64,000 nt of DNA from the NCBI GenBank assembly GCA_027604505.1, contig JADIIX010000130.1, positions 1 to 64,000 on the forward strand, given 5' to 3'. Positions 48,030 through 58,404 of the stretch are shown piece by piece (positions within the stretch are counted from its first letter, which is position 1; every line of letters begins with the position of its first letter). The translations under genes were made by a program, and so were the position numbers. This DNA comes from Gonapodya sp. JEL0774 (taxonomy: Eukaryota; Monoblepharomycota; Monoblepharidomycetes; Monoblepharidales; Gonapodyaceae). Under the pieces are notes generated by a model. The model ran no database searches and was not told where the DNA came from. It worked only from the letters and a program-made list of their open reading frames with translations.

Positions 48030-51000
48030 TTATCTGAGAAACAACATACATAGTTGATTTGGTAATCTCCGTTAACAGGAATGTTATACTGGCTCAGCTC
48101 CTGGACTGATAACAAACGTTTCAGCAATGTCTTTACCCCACACAACACACATATTAACTGTTTGGGGTTCCCCTTACAGTGTACAAACTAAAACTTGAGC
48201 ATGCAAATGTGCAAATAAGGAGTGGCTCCACATACCTTCGTTATCCTTGTAAGAGACCCAGAATACACTCTTCCTCTCGATGGTGTTTTTGTGGACCTTG
48301 TACTCATCTTCATCAACCATGTGTTCCAGTTCCTTATAATTTGCCAATGATAGCACATCTGATTAAGGGGCAATATGGGTCAAATAATGCATATGCCAGC
48401 TGGCTTTAGAATAGGTCCACTTACTCAGATCAAGGTTCAGTGTATCAAGCTCCTTGTCTCTCAAAAACACTTTTGCAAGCTCCTTCACACCTTCAAAATC
48501 AATCTGTCCACCTACAGACATGGCAATAGTGTATTACTTGTTAGAACAAACAGAACTTGCTTCCACACAGTCACACACCACGCAAGTTCAACTGGGTTAA
48601 ACTGCCATTGTTTTCAATTGCCTGTGCAAGGTATTTCGCACCTTTTGAAGTAATTCTATGATTATCTTTGTGCAAAAAAAAAGAATGAAATAAAAGCAGG
48701 ATTACTTACAAGGTACAAAGACAGGGTGCACATCTCACTCACCATAAAGAGAAAGATGAATTAATGTTTTATTCTTTCTCAAACCCTTTGATAAAGATTC
48801 AACACCAGCATCAGAAATATTGCATCCTGTTAGATAGAGGGCAAATCATATTACATAACCTGGTAAACACAAGCAGATGGTAGATTATTGAGCTTGGATC
48901 TTACCAACCTGCTAGGTGCAGCTTTTTGAGGTTACCCTTACCCTTCTCAAGTAACTCAGCAAGAGAAGCAGCACAGTCATCATTAATGTTTTTACTCCCT
49001 ACCAATAATCCATGACATTGCTATTATTCAGTAACAAGGATTGCTGAGAGGAAAACACTAGTCTCACCAGAAAGGTGAAGGATTTCAAAGGTTGTGCAAT
49101 TGACCAGAGAATGGGCAAGTGCCTTTACTCCTTCTGAAGTGAAAAGATTTCCTAATAATTGAGTACGGGATTAGAGCTGGCTGTGATATTCACTCTCCTT
49201 ATTAATTGGTGTACCTCCAATGTAAAGATTTGTGATTTTCCACTGCGGCTGCAATGCCTCAATTGCGTCAGCGAGTGCCTTTACACCACTGTCATTGATA
49301 CCTTTCTCTTAACGAGCAAAGCAACATAGAGAGACCTGATTATACTGAATTGCTTTGGAGCTGCATTAATCACAGGTTACTCACTTTCTAAATTAAGGGT
49401 CTGTGCTTGAACCAGATTTCCCTGCACCAGTTTCTTAAATGCGTTCTCTAATACTTTTTGTGTTGGAGTCCAGGCTGTGCAAAGTTAAGGCAAAGGGTAA
49501 AATCAGGATCCAAATCATCAGGTAATTGGGTGATCAAACATACTTGTTAAATCGGGGTATACCTCATTCCTCATTGAATGCAGGAACTCTCGATCACCAT
49601 CAGAGTGGAACTCAGAGCCAATATCATCACGGAATTCATTCAAAGCATCTTGCAGCATTCTTATGTTCTTTGAAGTTTGTTGCTGAGCGTCTTCAATATT
49701 TGAGATTTGTTGAGCACTTTTAATTGCAATTTTTAGGACATCAGTGATGTTTTCTTGCAGCGAGGTTATATCAGCAGCAAGACTTTCAAGATCTTTCTTG
49801 ATAGCTGTTTGTCCGTCTGCAACCCATTTGAGAGTCCCAAACTTCAAAAATAAATTTCATTTGCTATGAAATGGAATGTTTGTAGCTTTGAGAAAATTCT
49901 TACCAAGACAAGATTGATCTCAGTTTTAATTCTTTCCAGGAGTTTCTCCAATTGCAGTTCATTCTGCTTGTAATTTATCATTTGCTCAATAACACTCTGC
50001 TTCTTGATTCCCAAAAGGGCTTCTTGAACGTCCACCAACAATCTATCAGATATAAAATTAGCATATTGGGGCCATTCGCTGGTAGCTAGAAGCATTTGGC
50101 CCACTTAGCAATATTTTCATATTGTGTGTGGAGTTCTGGTGGCACACTGGGAAAATGAAATATAACAGGAACAGGTTCTGGGTATTGAACAACTCGCTGC
50201 TGTCTGATTTTGCTTTCTCAACATTCTGTGGCTCAAGTTGAAATTGCAATTAACACTCACTTCTTGAACTCTGCCAGAAATTTGGTCATTTCATCTGTGG
50301 ACTTCTTTACATCATTCTCAAGCCTGGAATAGGAGGTCAAAATTGTTTACCAGAATTTGAACTTCCCGACTCACTTCTCTTTTGATTCTGCGTACACATC
50401 AGTCAGCTGTTTGTCATTAATTGCGGCCACAACCTTTCTCATGTAGTCACTCAGCTCAAGAGCAAGCTGTTTGTTATAATGAAGAGCTGCCGCAGCGTCG
50501 AAGATAACAACGAGTCCCTTCAAGGCTAAAGTGATTCCGGGAATAGGCACACACTCCAGTAGACATTCGGCGACCGAATCGCTTCCTATGGCCGATGAAA
50601 TAGCTTTGAGCCAAGCACCCTTAACATCTCTTCCTGACGGGGATAGCGATCGTGTTTCAACTCTCTCGTCCCCAGATTGAGAAGATAAAACCGCTTCGGC
50701 TCTGCTGTGCCGAGAGTGAGAAGGTGATTGTGCTTCAGCTCGGCCGTCCCGCGATCGAGAAGGCGATTTTGCTCTAGGGCTCCCAGCCCGAGATGGCGAC
50801 AGAGACCTTGAGACCCTTCTGACTGTCTCAACAACCGCTTCCTTCACTTTCAGATATCTTTCCTTGACTTCTTCCATGATGGATTTTAACTGTCTCAACA
50901 ACCGTGAGGGGGAGGATGTGGGTCGATCTCCCTAACAATTGCGACGTGAATGTCAGAAACGGCCCCAACGCGCGAGCGACCACTAAGGGCGCTGGATTGT

Positions 51001-51110
51001 TGCTTTGCAGAACCAGGATATGAGTAGAAGCGGTTGATTGCCTTGCCTTGAGTGGAAGGGGTTGTTAATTTGCTGTGGTGGTGTGCAATATATTGCTCAA
51101 CCTAGTTTTT
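48030..51110. repeat. Left arm of a 3.1-kb imperfect inverted duplication
   Basis: This segment, read on the minus strand, matches 58405-61520 on the plus strand. The match covers the 5' flank (shared words such as CAAGGCAAGGCAA and TTAGTGGTCGCTCGCGCG), all exons and introns, and about 150 bp of 3' flank (shared ACCAAATCAACTATGT). It carries a complete copy of the helical-LRR gene. Borders were set by eye where similarity fades. Confidence 0.75.
48174..50877 (-). CDS. Helical-domain LRR protein, left copy
   Basis: Start MEEVKERYLKVKEAVVETV at 50877; the first exon runs to about 50374. It holds tandem Ser/Arg repeats (SPSRSRDGRAEA and variants), then GSDSVAECLLECVPIPGITL and a helix ending AESKEK. 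Later exons give a helical region (FPSVPPELHTQYENIAKWA, LLVDVQEALLGIKKQS, FGTLKWVADGQTAIKKDLE, EFHSDGDREFLHSM), then TWTP and LRR exons, each about one repeat: KALADAI, WKITNLYIGG, GVKALAHSLVNCTTFEILHLSG, NLKKLHLAG, GVESLSKGLRKNKTL, ELEHMVDED. It ends DNEVCTL, about 16 residues short of the right copy owing to a TAA at 48174-48176. No NACHT or kinase domain is seen. Similarity of the front part to the MLKL/HeLo four-helix domain is inference. Confidence 0.68.
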
Positions 51111-51659
51111 CACCCTCGAAAACACGGTGCCACATGCGACTTTCGATTCTCCCTCAATATCGCATTGGCTCATGAAACCGAGAGCAAAAAACGAAATAAT
51201 GTAACATTTCCCAAGAACGCGTAATATCGTTCTTGCTATTGATGAAAAAACTGTTCATGCAAGTGCGGTGCAAACATCGGTGCATGATATATTGGCCCCT
51301 TGCCGCGGCAAGGATTCGAAATGCCAACCGCACAGCAGTATCACCCAGTAATTTAATTTTCGAATGATGCTTGGAGAATGATCATTGGAGCAAGATGCCA
51401 GTTTAGTCACAGACCAGAATGCAACTAAAGCAGGGAATCTGGGCTGGGTGTCGAGTAAGAGTGTAGGAAGGCAGGAATATTGTCAACTTTTCCATACATA
51501 TGTAGCATGAACTGCTTAGTCGACTGAATACTATTTTTTTCCACAGAAACAAACCTGATGGAGGGATTCAAACATGGGATGGGTGTTGCATCTTCGGCTC
51601 AGTCAACGATCATCAAATAAATTGAAGCGAAAACGCTGAATATATCTGAAGTCAAAACC
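50878..51659. other. 5' flank of the left helical-LRR gene plus spacer
   Basis: 50878-51110 belongs to the inverted-repeat arm and should contain the promoter of the left copy. 51110-51659 has no supported gene; short frames there lack family features. Confidence 0.5.
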
Positions 51660-54267
51660 ATGGATGTCAGCGCAGAAGCAGGTGATGGCAGTATGACCAG
51701 GTTGAATCATGGAACACGGCAGCTCGTCGAAAGTGAATTCGATTTTACCGCCGGGCAACATCCCATGGACATTGTCACTTCAACACGCGATCTTGCTCTT
51801 GCTCTCGCACGCGGCCCCGTCGATTCGTACCTTCCTTTCAACAGCACAAACTCAACCCGCTCCTCACACCACCAGAAGCGTGTGCCACCTGACGAGGCGA
51901 CCAGCATCCACTACCTTCCTTCTCGTCGCACCAGAGCTTCCAGCACATAATGGTCTCTCGCACATGTGCCATCTGAACAACTCCAGCTTCGACCCCAATC
52001 ACAGCTTCTTACCAGGCAGTGACCACACCCCCGTTCTTGTTCCCACATCCCACCTAGTTGCTGATCCGTCAAGGTCAGTTGAAGGTGTGTGATGCCACAG
52101 AAACATGGGAAAGAGTCGACGCTCGTGCCTATTTAGATCAGCATGCTGTGAGTGCTTACAAGGATGAGCATTTTGACGAGGCGGTCTTGAAACAGACAAT
52201 GGAAGTACAATCAATGCATTTTCAAAAACACAGAGGCGGATAGCGGGCGTCAATTGCTCTCCAAATTACCTGTCATGGACGGCGAATACATCAATCCCAG
52301 CGAGCCATATCATTGTACCATCCATTTCCGACCGGTCAGTGCATTCCCCACCAAGTGCCGCGTCTCCTACCAACCTTCACAGATCGATTTGTTCGCGAAT
52401 TCCGACCTTCCGAACCCTCTTACTCCGAGACCACCGCACGCCCGCACCTCGTTCAATGCCCGCGCCCACGCCAGCCCTGATAAGACGTCTCCGTCGTCGA
52501 AAATCACACGCCCTCTGCCCCTCGCGGAAAGCAGCCTCAATTTTTGCGCTCGAATCATCAGCCCGAGGTCTGGGTGCCAGTTTCCTCTTTGGACACGAGC
52601 GTGCATCACTTCTGGCGCGAGAGCGAGTCCTCCATCATCGACTATCACTCCAACCTTGCAAAGCCACTGTACTCATCCCGCTCAGATCTTTTGCGTGAGG
52701 TGGGACCGCAGTTCAAACAATGGAAGCAACGGCGCACGATGGACAAGGTGTCGGCGATACTGGGCGGGGTGGCTGTGCCATGCGTGGCACAGGTAGATCT
52801 AAGTATTCATGGACCGAATCTCAAACGGTGATGATGACTGGCAAGACGGTGCCTCAGGCTGTGCCGGCAAGAGAAGCGTTTGACAATGTTGACAAATCGG
52901 CATTGGGTGGAAAGGAGGGCAGTAGGGAATCAGACACGTACGAGAGCACGACCACGTAGGCGGACACTGGCTAAGAAGAAAACAGAATCGGACCTGGAAA
53001 GAGAGCAAGGTCAGGCCATGGCAACAGCTACAAGTTCTCTGCGCGGTCTTTCTTGGAGAGCAATGGCGGGAACACCGGATAATTGGCTCGTGGAATTTAG
53101 AGAGCGGCAGACGCAGGTGAATGTACATGCAGAACCGGACACAGTGGCTGATACGGATGTGGATCTCGGCGGTGTTCAGGAAGTCCCGTCGGGCTTTCGT
53201 GGAATAGCGAAAGTGACTTTAATTCAAGGTGCATCCACATACTTCATGCCGTTATCACGCCGGTTATGACAGAGGCTCTGTTTCACCAAGCTCCAGTCCT
53301 CACCAGATCGCCGGCACTCAATTTAACTCGCCCATTCAAGAATCTCCTCCGTGCCCAAGCCGTGATCGAATTTGAGGGCAACCTGGTCGGTTGGCCTGGA
53401 GCGCACGGCATAGGTGGGCCTGGCGGATTCGGTGGTGAAAGGTATGGTGAAGGTGGTGGTGGTGGCATTCTGGTTGTATTAGGGGCCGTGAGGGTGAAGG
53501 CGTTGAAGGATTGTGAGGGAGTTATTGAGGGCGTCGAAGGTAAGCTGCTCTCGAGAAAGGTGATTGTTTGTGCGCATACAATCCGACCATGGTATTTCCT
53601 CCCCGCAGCACTCTTCCCGCTCGTTTTTTTGCCCCTTCTTGCCCTTCTCCACCAAATTTCTCTGCAATTTTTGCACTCCGTCCACTCCTCCATCCCTTCA
53701 CTGTTCCACACTATCCGGTCACTCAGTTCCCTCCCGCGCCTCCTTGATTCCCCCGCTCGCGCACTTTTAGACTCCACCGTTATCGACCACTAACAATTTC
53801 GTACAACGTGGACCACCGGCGCTACTCCTCACAGCGCGTCCGCCTCCCCAAAACCACACGTGCCCAAGAAGCCTTCGATGTTACCCACCATGACCGTCCT
53901 TGTGATTTGGGCCCTTTCCTTTCTTCCGCATCTCGTTGCCAAGTGGACGGCGTGGGTAGATCGACAAAGTGTGAAGGAAGGTGTGGTTGGGAATACGATA
54001 GGACTTGGAGAGGAAGTCAAGAGAAGTGAGTTCTCTGGTGATCGTCTTTTCACAATATCACATTCTCTAATCGTCTCAACACTGCCAGTCTCAAAGCTCC
54101 TCTGCCCAAATGATTCCATCAAAGGTGCAGATAACTCTCAGGGCGGTGACGATATTATTATGGGCAAGAACCCTCTTGGTCACGTTTCACTTAACACCCC
54201 ACTCTCCGATGCCCGAATGCAATGCCCAGTGCTCGGGGAAGGATGTCAGTATGTTCAGAGACCTTGA
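51660..54267 (+). CDS. Unrecognised multi-exon gene, probable membrane protein (structure uncertain)
   Basis: Several open segments on + read like real coding sequence but in different frames: MDVSAEAGDGSMTRL from 51660, a VCDATETWERVDARAYLDQH segment near 52090-52220, KLPVMDGEYINPSEPYHCTI near 52260, and VWVPVSSLDTSVHHFW with QWKQRRTMDKVSAILGG near 52570-52800. A block to 53269 contains DNWLVEFRERQTQVNVHAE. The next, 53266-53790, has a Gly-rich loop (GGERYGEGGGGG) and a strongly hydrophobic segment (FLPAALFPLVFLPLLAL). A further hydrophobic stretch lies near 53900 (VLVIWALSFLPHLVAKW). No domain is recognised. The parts could belong to one or two genes; exon borders were not resolved. Confidence 0.4.
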
Positions 54268-54314
54268 GGGACGCACCGTACAACCCAGAGAGTTCGAACC
54301 GCTGACAGACCATC

Positions 54315-56424
54315 ATGGCCACCACGATTCACGAGTTCGTTTTTGAGCCAAAGGGTCATGGTCTTCCCGCAGAAGTTGGCCTGGCTGGAACGTGTGACGG
54401 GTGGCAGAGGTCGTTACCAATGGAAAAGATCCTTGACGACCGGAGGGGCGTCATTTTCAGAACCGAGGTACCGGTGCCAGTAGGAGGGAGGCTCGAGGTG
54501 AGGTCATCAGTGATTGAGTGTAACGTTGCTCACAGTTGCAAGCAATGGCTTAACGAACGTCTGACTCTGTTTCTACCAGTACAAGTACATCGTCGATGGC
54601 ATCTGTATGTTTATTGAGAATTGAACTAACTATGCTCCGCCATCCTCATCTCTCTGGTTGTCATGCTGTCACGGAAACTTGGGACGGTCGATTACTCCAA
54701 ACCACTCGTTCCTTCACGTAAGACCTTTTGGACTTAGTAGATCATTCCATGAAGCAGTTTTACTTTGTCGACTTTTTTTCGTGACTTCTTTTCAGCATTT
54801 GGATCGTTCAACCACCTCCTCGAAACCCGGTTTTCTGCATGCCCTGCCTCCCCCACACGCTCTCCACTCACGCTCTCTCATACGCTTATATTTGCACGTC
54901 CATTCGACGCGTCAATTGTTATCGTCACTGGCTGGTATGACTTATGGAGTGAGGAGAAAAGGGTATTCGCGGATTGGGGACCCGTATTTTTCACGAAAGT
55001 AGAGCTCCCGTGGGGCAAAAGGATTGAGGTGAGCCATGCCAGGCACATTCTTAGCGGACTTGACGAACGTGGAGTTGATTGCGCCATCGCGCTGTCGATT
55101 AATCCATGCAGTACAAATTCATCGCGATGGACAGTGCAAGTGATAAAGGGACATCCCAATTTCAGCTGCCTGGGAGCCTGTCTTGAACCTGAGCTATGTG
55201 GGTCTGAACCCTTCCATTAATCTCACAGGGCTTTGCGATCCGACAATGCCAATCTGTACTGATCGTACTTGCAAATGGCGAGCTTCAAATATCTAGTGTG
55301 CCTTTCTCATCGCCGTAGCCATTTTACTCTCTTACCGCCAGCCCTTTCTAATCGAAAGAACTACCTCTTCACACCGCATTCCCCGTCCTTACCTCTTGAT
55401 CCTGTTTACCTCCCGCCACCTGCTACCGCAGCTCTCATTACAACTGATGTTGAACCGTTACAGTCATGCGCCGTGGGTCCACGTCACCTAACCTTCACGA
55501 CGGACGAACAGAGGAAGTGTTCGAAGAACTGGATCCGCCACCGCCGGTCATCGACCCATCCCCTGTCTCATTTGTGGGGGCTTACGACGTAGCCCCAGTA
55601 CCGCCAGCATCTCTTCCAACAAAGCCCCTTGTTCGTAGACCTTCTGGGGCAACTTACCCTCACGATGGTCGGACAGTGACCGTGTTCGAAGATGATTCTG
55701 CGCCTTCTCGTTCTCCCAGTATCTTCTCGGACCCCAACATTGTTCCTCCGATGGTCGTGCCACCAAAACCGCCGCTGGTCAAGTCTCTTGTCCGTCAAGA
55801 TTCCACTTTGACGTACCCGCACGATGGCCGTACAGTAAAGGTTTTTGAGGACGTCCCAGCACACCTTGGTCCCAGAGATTCTCTCGCCATTACACGACTT
55901 CAGCTACTCCACGGCGCATGATGCTGCTGATGCCGAGGACCCGAGGTCAGAGCATTCGTATAAGAGAGTTCCTCCTGGACACCGTGTTGTAGCTGGCTCC
56001 CCCATCTGTCCAGCAACCCAGCTCGCCAGCAGTCCGCACGATGAACTCATGGGACCGGCAGGACATATTGAAGTACATGGTGGCTGGTACTCGGCCGAGG
56101 ACACCACCACTCTCAGGTAGTGAATTGCGGGAAAGTAAAGCTGTTCCAGTCAAGCTCGATGAAGCGAAGCCCGCTGTTGGACAGATGGTGGCGCTTGGTA
56201 GGGGCCAGACTCACAGTCGTAAGTTTAGGACCGGGAAGCCGATGGAGGGAGCGACAGTGGCTGGGCAGTCTCGAGGATATTTTGCGTCTGGCAACAGCCC
56301 TGGCCCCATGGACTATACGTTGAGACAGCACATAGAGCAGGATCGGAATCCTGTTGGCGGTGCTATGATTGCGTACTCGCATCCCACCACCCACGGACAA
56401 GATGCACTTAGTCTGACGCAGTAA
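54315..56424 (+). CDS. CBM48/AMPK-glycogen-binding-like protein (CRP1/MDG1-like)
   Basis: Starts MATTIHEFVFEPKGHG at 54315. The first 60 residues match the AMPK1_CBM/CBM48 fold: EVGLAGTCDGWQRSLPMEK, EVPVPVGGRLE and, after an intron, YKYIVDGI. A second similar unit follows (FDASIVIVTGWYDLWSEEK, WGKRIE and, after an intron, YKFIAMD). The C-terminal half is Pro/Ser-rich and holds three copies of a motif HDGRT..VFE at about 55500, 55660 and 55815. The last exon frame ends at 56422-56424. Such proteins in yeast bind cruciform DNA or act in signalling; the role here is unknown. Two intron borders (near 54600 and 55250) lack a clear acceptor, so the join is uncertain. Confidence 0.6.
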
Positions 56425-56639
56425 CCAGCACACAAACACCAACAACCCGCTCGTTTCACTTCTGGTAGTCCCATAAGTAGTGTCCATCCCTACCGATCTT
56501 CTGGGAGCACCACACTACCCCTGTACCGCATTCGTCGCTCCACCGCAACTCACCCGCACAAACTCATTGCCATCATTCCCCCATCCTGCAACTAACTGAA
56601 CTCCGAAAAATCGCACACGCGCATCGCCCCCACAGACCT

Positions 56640-58190
56640 GGATGTCTCTCTTCACCGAAAAGACGTCGCCCCTGGATTGGGACCGCTTGCTGGCGCTCGA
56701 TGTCACCGTCGTCGAGGAGGTGGGACCTGTGGAAACGGAAAGGCATCACTTGTGTCATCCGTATCCCCCCGGAACGAGAGAGACTCATGTCCGACGTCTC
56801 CTTTGGCCCCACCCACCGTGCTCGAATCGACATCTCACGGAACAACCGTCCATCGGGAACTCGTTTGGTTCCTGCATTCATTCGTGTTTCCGCGTACACG
56901 TTGATCCAACCGAAAAACGCACACCAACATCGAATCTGCCGGCGTTTTTCTCGAACACGTCTACGATGCCCTGTGCTTCGCGTCCGTGAGAGCAAACGAG
57001 CCCCCGCGCGACACGGGAGAATCTATTATGGCTCGTTCGTGTTGCGCAGTTATTCATGGAGTAGGTATGGGAAAACGTTGGCACTGCAAGGATACAGGGT
57101 GTACGTGCTGCCGGGGAAGCCATCATCATGGGTGTTTTGTTCAGTACGCAAATGAATGAAAAGGGGTGGATCAATGCGGTTGGATCGAAGCCGAACCCCC
57201 GAAACGTATCCGTTTGGAATCCTAGACCGGGTCACGTCGTCAAACGAATGAAAGTTCAGAACCATGCGCAGAGTCCTGCTGCCAGGAATCGCTCCACTTT
57301 CCATACATCCAATCCCCCTTGGTGCCTATCATCCTGCTCACGTCTCGCATCCGTGTGTGGCAAACCCCACCCCTTTTCCCACCAGATACATACACGCCTT
57401 CTACAAAGACACGGACGCCGAAGCCGAACGCCTCGACCTCGAAGTCCAACGCCTCGAAACCGCCGGCGCCGGCGTCAACCCTTCCTCCCGCGCCTTCCTC
57501 GCCTTCCGCGCCGAGGCCGCGTCCCTCGCCCGCTGCCTCCGAGACTCTGAGACCCGTGTCGCCCGGGCCGAGCGCGCACTCGAACAAGAGAAAGTCTGCG
57601 TCGACGCCGCACAGCTTGAGGCCCAGGCCGAACGGTCCCGGGCCGCCGCGCTCGCTCAACAGGTGGAGAGGGCCACCTCCGAGGCCAGGGAAGCGGCGGC
57701 GCAGACCGCGGCGCACAAGGAAGCCGCGTCCCGTGGCCGGTCGGAAGAGACGGACGTGCGGATGGGATAAGGGAGAAGAACGCCGAGGTGAACCGGCTGC
57801 TCAAGGAGGTGAACGTGCTGGCGGCGAGGAATGGGCAGCTTGAGGTGGAGGTGGAAACCATGGGCAGGAACTCGAAGCGGCGGTCGGGAGCTCGAGAGGT
57901 GAGACGAGTCCGTGCTCCTTCCCCACCGTCCAGACCCGCGTATCACCACTTTCGGCACCGCACCACACACCACACAACCCCCAAAAATCAAACGCAAAAA
58001 CCGTGACCAGCAAGACACCCACGCGGTCCTGCTGGCCAGTGAAGCTGCTGTAGATTCCTTGCGGGGCCCGAGCGTGACGCGTACAAGGCGCGCGCGGAAG
58101 AGCTCGAAGGATTCACAAGGGAGAAGGGCCTCCGAGTGGAGACCGATCTCGAGCAGATTGGGAGGGGAGCTCTTGGAGTACAAGGTAGGT
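56640..58190 (+). CDS. Coiled-coil gene, structure uncertain, probably 3'-truncated
   Basis: An N-terminal open stretch starts MSLFTEKTSPLDWDRLLALD at 56642; it changes frame near 56730 into DLWKRKGITCVIRIPP. From 57390 a strong coiled coil appears (DAEAERLDLEVQRLETA, FRAEAASLARCLRDSETRV, ARAERALEQEK), continuing after frame changes with EVNRLLKEVNVLAARNGQLE near 57790 and YKARAEELEGFTREKG near 58085. GC-rich codon use (many GCC/GAG/CGC) differs from the neighbours. The last coding-like codons run into a GGTA repeat at about 58180-58197, just before the right duplication arm, and no stop with a normal C-terminus is seen. The family is not recognised. It may be a gene cut by the rearrangement, or simply mis-assembled from introns. 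Confidence 0.4.
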
Positions 58191-58250
58191 AGGTAGGTTG
58201 GAGTGGTGGAGGCCCTTGGGTGGAGGTGGTTGGGGGTGGGTGGGGGAGAA
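58182..58250 (+). repeat. GGTA repeat and G-rich tract at the right-arm border
   Basis: A short GGTAGGTAGGTAGG run is followed by a G-rich, C-poor strand (several GGG/GGTGG groups) up to about 58250. It lies about 150 bp before the start of the right inverted-repeat arm. Confidence 0.6.
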
Positions 58251-58404
58251 TGGTCATCAATTGCAAGAACGATATTCCGCCTTCTTGGAGTATGTTACAT
58301 TTCTGTTTTTGCTCTTGGTTTCATGAGCCAATGCGATATTGAGGACAGGTGAATCGAAAAGGGGATGTAATATAACCGAGGGCACAACACGAGGGCGAAT
58401 AAAA

